The position numbers and the translations under genes are program-made. This document shows, piece after piece, positions 54,308 through 56,058 of a stretch of 56,058 bases of DNA. The DNA is from Ignavibacteria bacterium (lineage in GTDB: Bacteria; Bacteroidota; Ignavibacteria; Ignavibacteriales; Melioribacteraceae). The stretch covers positions 1-56,058 of the forward strand of contig JAAYAN010000172.1 of the NCBI GenBank assembly GCA_012719345.1, read 5' to 3'. The notes under the pieces are model-generated. The model saw nothing but the letters and a program-made list of their open reading frames with translations, was not told where the DNA came from and did no database searches. The stretch's first letter is position 1, and each line of letters opens with the position of its first letter.

Positions 54308-55825
54308 TCAGCCTAAAAACAAACTCTTCGAAGAAAATTCGGGGTCGCAGGTTAAATTAACACCCAGTTTTCTTAACCCGGCTTCGTCACCCGGCGTAGG
54401 AATATGAGTAATATGAACTTCGCATCCAGCAAGCTCTTTCAGCTTTTCAACAGCCATTTGCGCAGCAGGGTTTGAAATACCGCTTATGCTTAAAGCAATC
54501 ATTGTTTCTTCCAAATCCAGACTTGCCATTCTTCTGTTAAAAATATTTTTCTTTAAATAAGTTATTGAATCTGTAATATTCGGAGGCAATAAATGAAGAC
54601 TATCGGGTAAACCGGCTAAATATTTTGTAGCATTAAGTACAAGACTTGAAGCAGCGTGCATAAGAGTTGAATTAACGCCGGTTATAATAGTGCCGTCTTT
54701 TAATTCAATAGCAGCACCGCAGTAAATACCTTCATTTCCCTTCCCTTTAGCCTTAGCGGATTCTGCTGCTTTTCTTGCAGGTTCAACAACAATTCTGTCT
54801 TCAACTGAAGCACCTATATTTTTCATAATTAATTCGGCACTGTCGCGTGTGCTTTTTTCCGCAAGTCCCAAAACATATTCGCAAGCACTTCTAAAATATC
54901 TTCTTATAATTTCCTGATGAGCTGCTTCCTGCACAACAGCGTCATCTACAATTCCGTAGCCTGCTCTGTTAACGCCCATATCTGTCGGCGATTTATAAAA
55001 ACATTCTTTCCCCGTAATCTTTTCCAATATTCTTTTCAATAATGAAAAAGCTTCTATATCTCTGTTATAGTTTACTGCTTTAACGCCGTACGCTTCAAGA
55101 TGAAAATGATCCAAAAGATTTACGTCTCTTAAATCTACTGTTGCGGCTTCATAAGCAACATTAACTTTATGCGTAAGCGGCAGATTCCATATCGGGAAAG
55201 TTTCAAATTTTGCATATCCGGCATTATTTCCGTTTTTATATTCGTGATATAATTGTGAAAGGCAGGTTGCCAATTTACCGCTTCCGGGTCCTGGACCTGT
55301 TACAACAACAATAGGTTTTTCTGTCTTAATAAAATCATTTTCACCGTATCCGTTGTCGCTCACAATAAGATCAACATCCATAGGATAGCCTTTCGTAGGC
55401 TTATGTGTATAAACTTTTATTCCTCTCATTTCTAGAATATTCTTGAAAGTCTTTGCAGCTGGCTGATTATCGTAACGAGTTATCACAACAGCCGAAATAT
55501 TAATTCCCCAATGAGAAAAATCATCGATAGTTTTCAGCGAATCCGATTCGTATGTAATGCCAAAATCGGCGCGTATTTTTTTTCTTTCTATATCTCCGGC
55601 ATAGATACATAAAATAACGTCTATTCTATCTTTTAGTTTTTGTAAAAGCCTCATTTTTACATTAGGATCGAAACCCGGTAGAACTCTAGATGCATGATAA
55701 TCGAATAAAAGCTTTCCTCCAAATTCGAGATAAAGCTTATCGTTAAATTTGTTTACTCTTTCAAGAATTGCAGAAGATTGTTCCATAAGATATTTTTCAT
55801 TATCGAAACCGATTTTGTAAGGCAT
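54308..55825 (-). CDS. DUF1846 (UPF0371) family protein
   Basis: This 505-residue protein covers the whole DUF1846 family length. It opens 'MPYKIGFDNEKYLMEQSSAIL', has a nucleotide-binding-like 'VVVTGPGPGSGKLATCLSQLYHE' (about 173-195) and 'SPTDMGVNRAGYGIVDD', and ends 'HITHIPTPGDEAGLRKLGVNLTCDPEF'. It is cytosolic, without a signal peptide. The function of the family is not established, though the motifs suggest a phosphate or nucleotide-using enzyme. It is well conserved among anaerobes and Firmicutes. It seems unrelated to the neighbouring T9SS-type genes, with which it converges. Confidence 0.88.
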   Translation of the reverse strand: MPYKIGFDNEKYLMEQSSAILERVNKFNDKLYLEFGGKLLFDYHASRVLPGFDPNVKMRLLQKLKDRIDVILCIYAGDIERKKIRADFGITYESDSLKTIDDFSHWGINISAVVITRYDNQPAAKTFKNILEMRGIKVYTHKPTKGYPMDVDLIVSDNGYGENDFIKTEKPIVVVTGPGPGSGKLATCLSQLYHEYKNGNNAGYAKFETFPIWNLPLTHKVNVAYEAATVDLRDVNLLDHFHLEAYGVKAVNYNRDIEAFSLLKRILEKITGKECFYKSPTDMGVNRAGYGIVDDAVVQEAAHQEIIRRYFRSACEYVLGLAEKSTRDSAELIMKNIGASVEDRIVVEPARKAAESAKAKGKGNEGIYCGAAIELKDGTIITGVNSTLMHAASSLVLNATKYLAGLPDSLHLLPPNITDSITYLKKNIFNRRMASLDLEETMIALSISGISNPAAQMAVEKLKELAGCEVHITHIPTPGDEAGLRKLGVNLTCDPEFSSKSLFLG

Positions 55826-55981
55826 TTATACTCCGAAGGTAAGAATATTTAAATATATTTTAATCGGGTTTAAAAATAACCAAAAAGATTATTATTTGGG
55901 AAATGTTTTTTAGAAATATTTGTTTATTCAGAAATCGTTTGTAAACCCGATATACCTTTTTGAATCGTTTAAACTTTTTAG

Positions 55982-56000
55982 AATGTATACCCAATACATT
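55982..56000. other. AT-rich inverted repeat near the right edge
   Basis: AATGTAT, spacer ACCCA, ATACATT is a perfect 7-bp inverted repeat followed by a T-run on the plus strand. It could be a terminator for a rightward transcript or an operator. The neighbouring gene on the right is outside the window. Confidence 0.35.
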
Positions 56001-56035
56001 TTTTCAAACTTATTTTTCGAGGCGGCGGTCGGATT

Positions 56036-56052
56036 CGCCTGCCTAAGGCGGG
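56036..56052. repeat. GC-rich palindromic repeat at the window edge
   Basis: CGCCTGCCTAAGGCGGG contains inverted CGCCT/AGGCG arms. Its composition stands out against the AT-rich surroundings and resembles the dispersed GC-rich palindromes of this kind of genome. It is cut off by the window end only six bases later. Confidence 0.45.
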
Positions 56053-56058
56053 TTGCAG

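Overview
The window is AT-rich and gene-dense. It looks like chromosomal DNA from a Bacteroidota/Chlorobi-group bacterium, most likely of the Ignavibacteria type (inference). Four things point there: a type IX secretion (T9SS) C-terminal sorting domain with the 'NYPNPFNPST' signature on the first glycosidase, PorD-like and PorV/PorQ-like proteins near the right end, a TAnnTTTG-type -7 promoter element at two places, and many SusB/GH97-type enzymes. No rRNA, tRNA or CRISPR array was recognised.

Layout. (1) 0.1-5.6 kb: signalling genes. A REC-HDOD response regulator and a CheW run leftward. A REC / NrtA-CmpA-like ligand-binding / CheW fusion and a second HDOD protein run rightward. A small kinase-fold-like protein converges on them across a shared terminator. 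(2) 6.0-12.5 kb: a compact arginine operon argC-argJ-argD-argR-argG-argH. Its leader has two perfect ARG-box-like palindromes beside a good promoter. argB and argF are absent from the cluster. (3) 12.8-46.6 kb: about 34 kb of same-strand, signal-peptide-bearing carbohydrate-active enzymes: GH43 x3, CE1-type esterase x3, GH3, GH67, GH31, GH97 x2, GH31, GH127, a CE6/SASA-type acetylesterase and GH2 x2. Together they would remove arabinose, (methyl)glucuronic acid, xylose, galactose, acetyl and feruloyl-type side groups from xylan- and xyloglucan-like hemicelluloses. The cluster has no recognisable backbone endo-enzyme, no SusC/SusD pair and no regulator. (4) 46.6-50.6 kb: an accessory patch. A ParD/ParE module lies between two near-identical copies of the 3' end of the last GH2 gene. 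Next come two integron-like gene cassettes read leftward, with one well-formed attC site and matching cassette-end boxes but no integrase in view. Last is a REP-associated tyrosine transposase gene (RAYT) bracketed by a 22-bp direct repeat and carrying REP-like palindromes inside its own coding sequence. (5) 50.6-55.8 kb: a PorD-like (DUF4835) protein, a PorV/PorQ-like barrel overlapping an exported helix-hairpin-helix/beta-barrel protein, and a DUF1846 protein.

How the parts work together. The T9SS-type proteins in region 5 would serve export of enzymes such as the first GH43. The other enzymes have signal peptides only and are probably periplasmic or lipid-anchored, so debranching and oligosaccharide trimming may take place inside the cell envelope. 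The signalling genes could link nutrient sensing to motility, but the window contains no CheA or receptor. The least familiar items are the REC-ligand-binding-CheW fusion, the integron-like cassette pair, and the GH2 3'-end duplication around ParDE.
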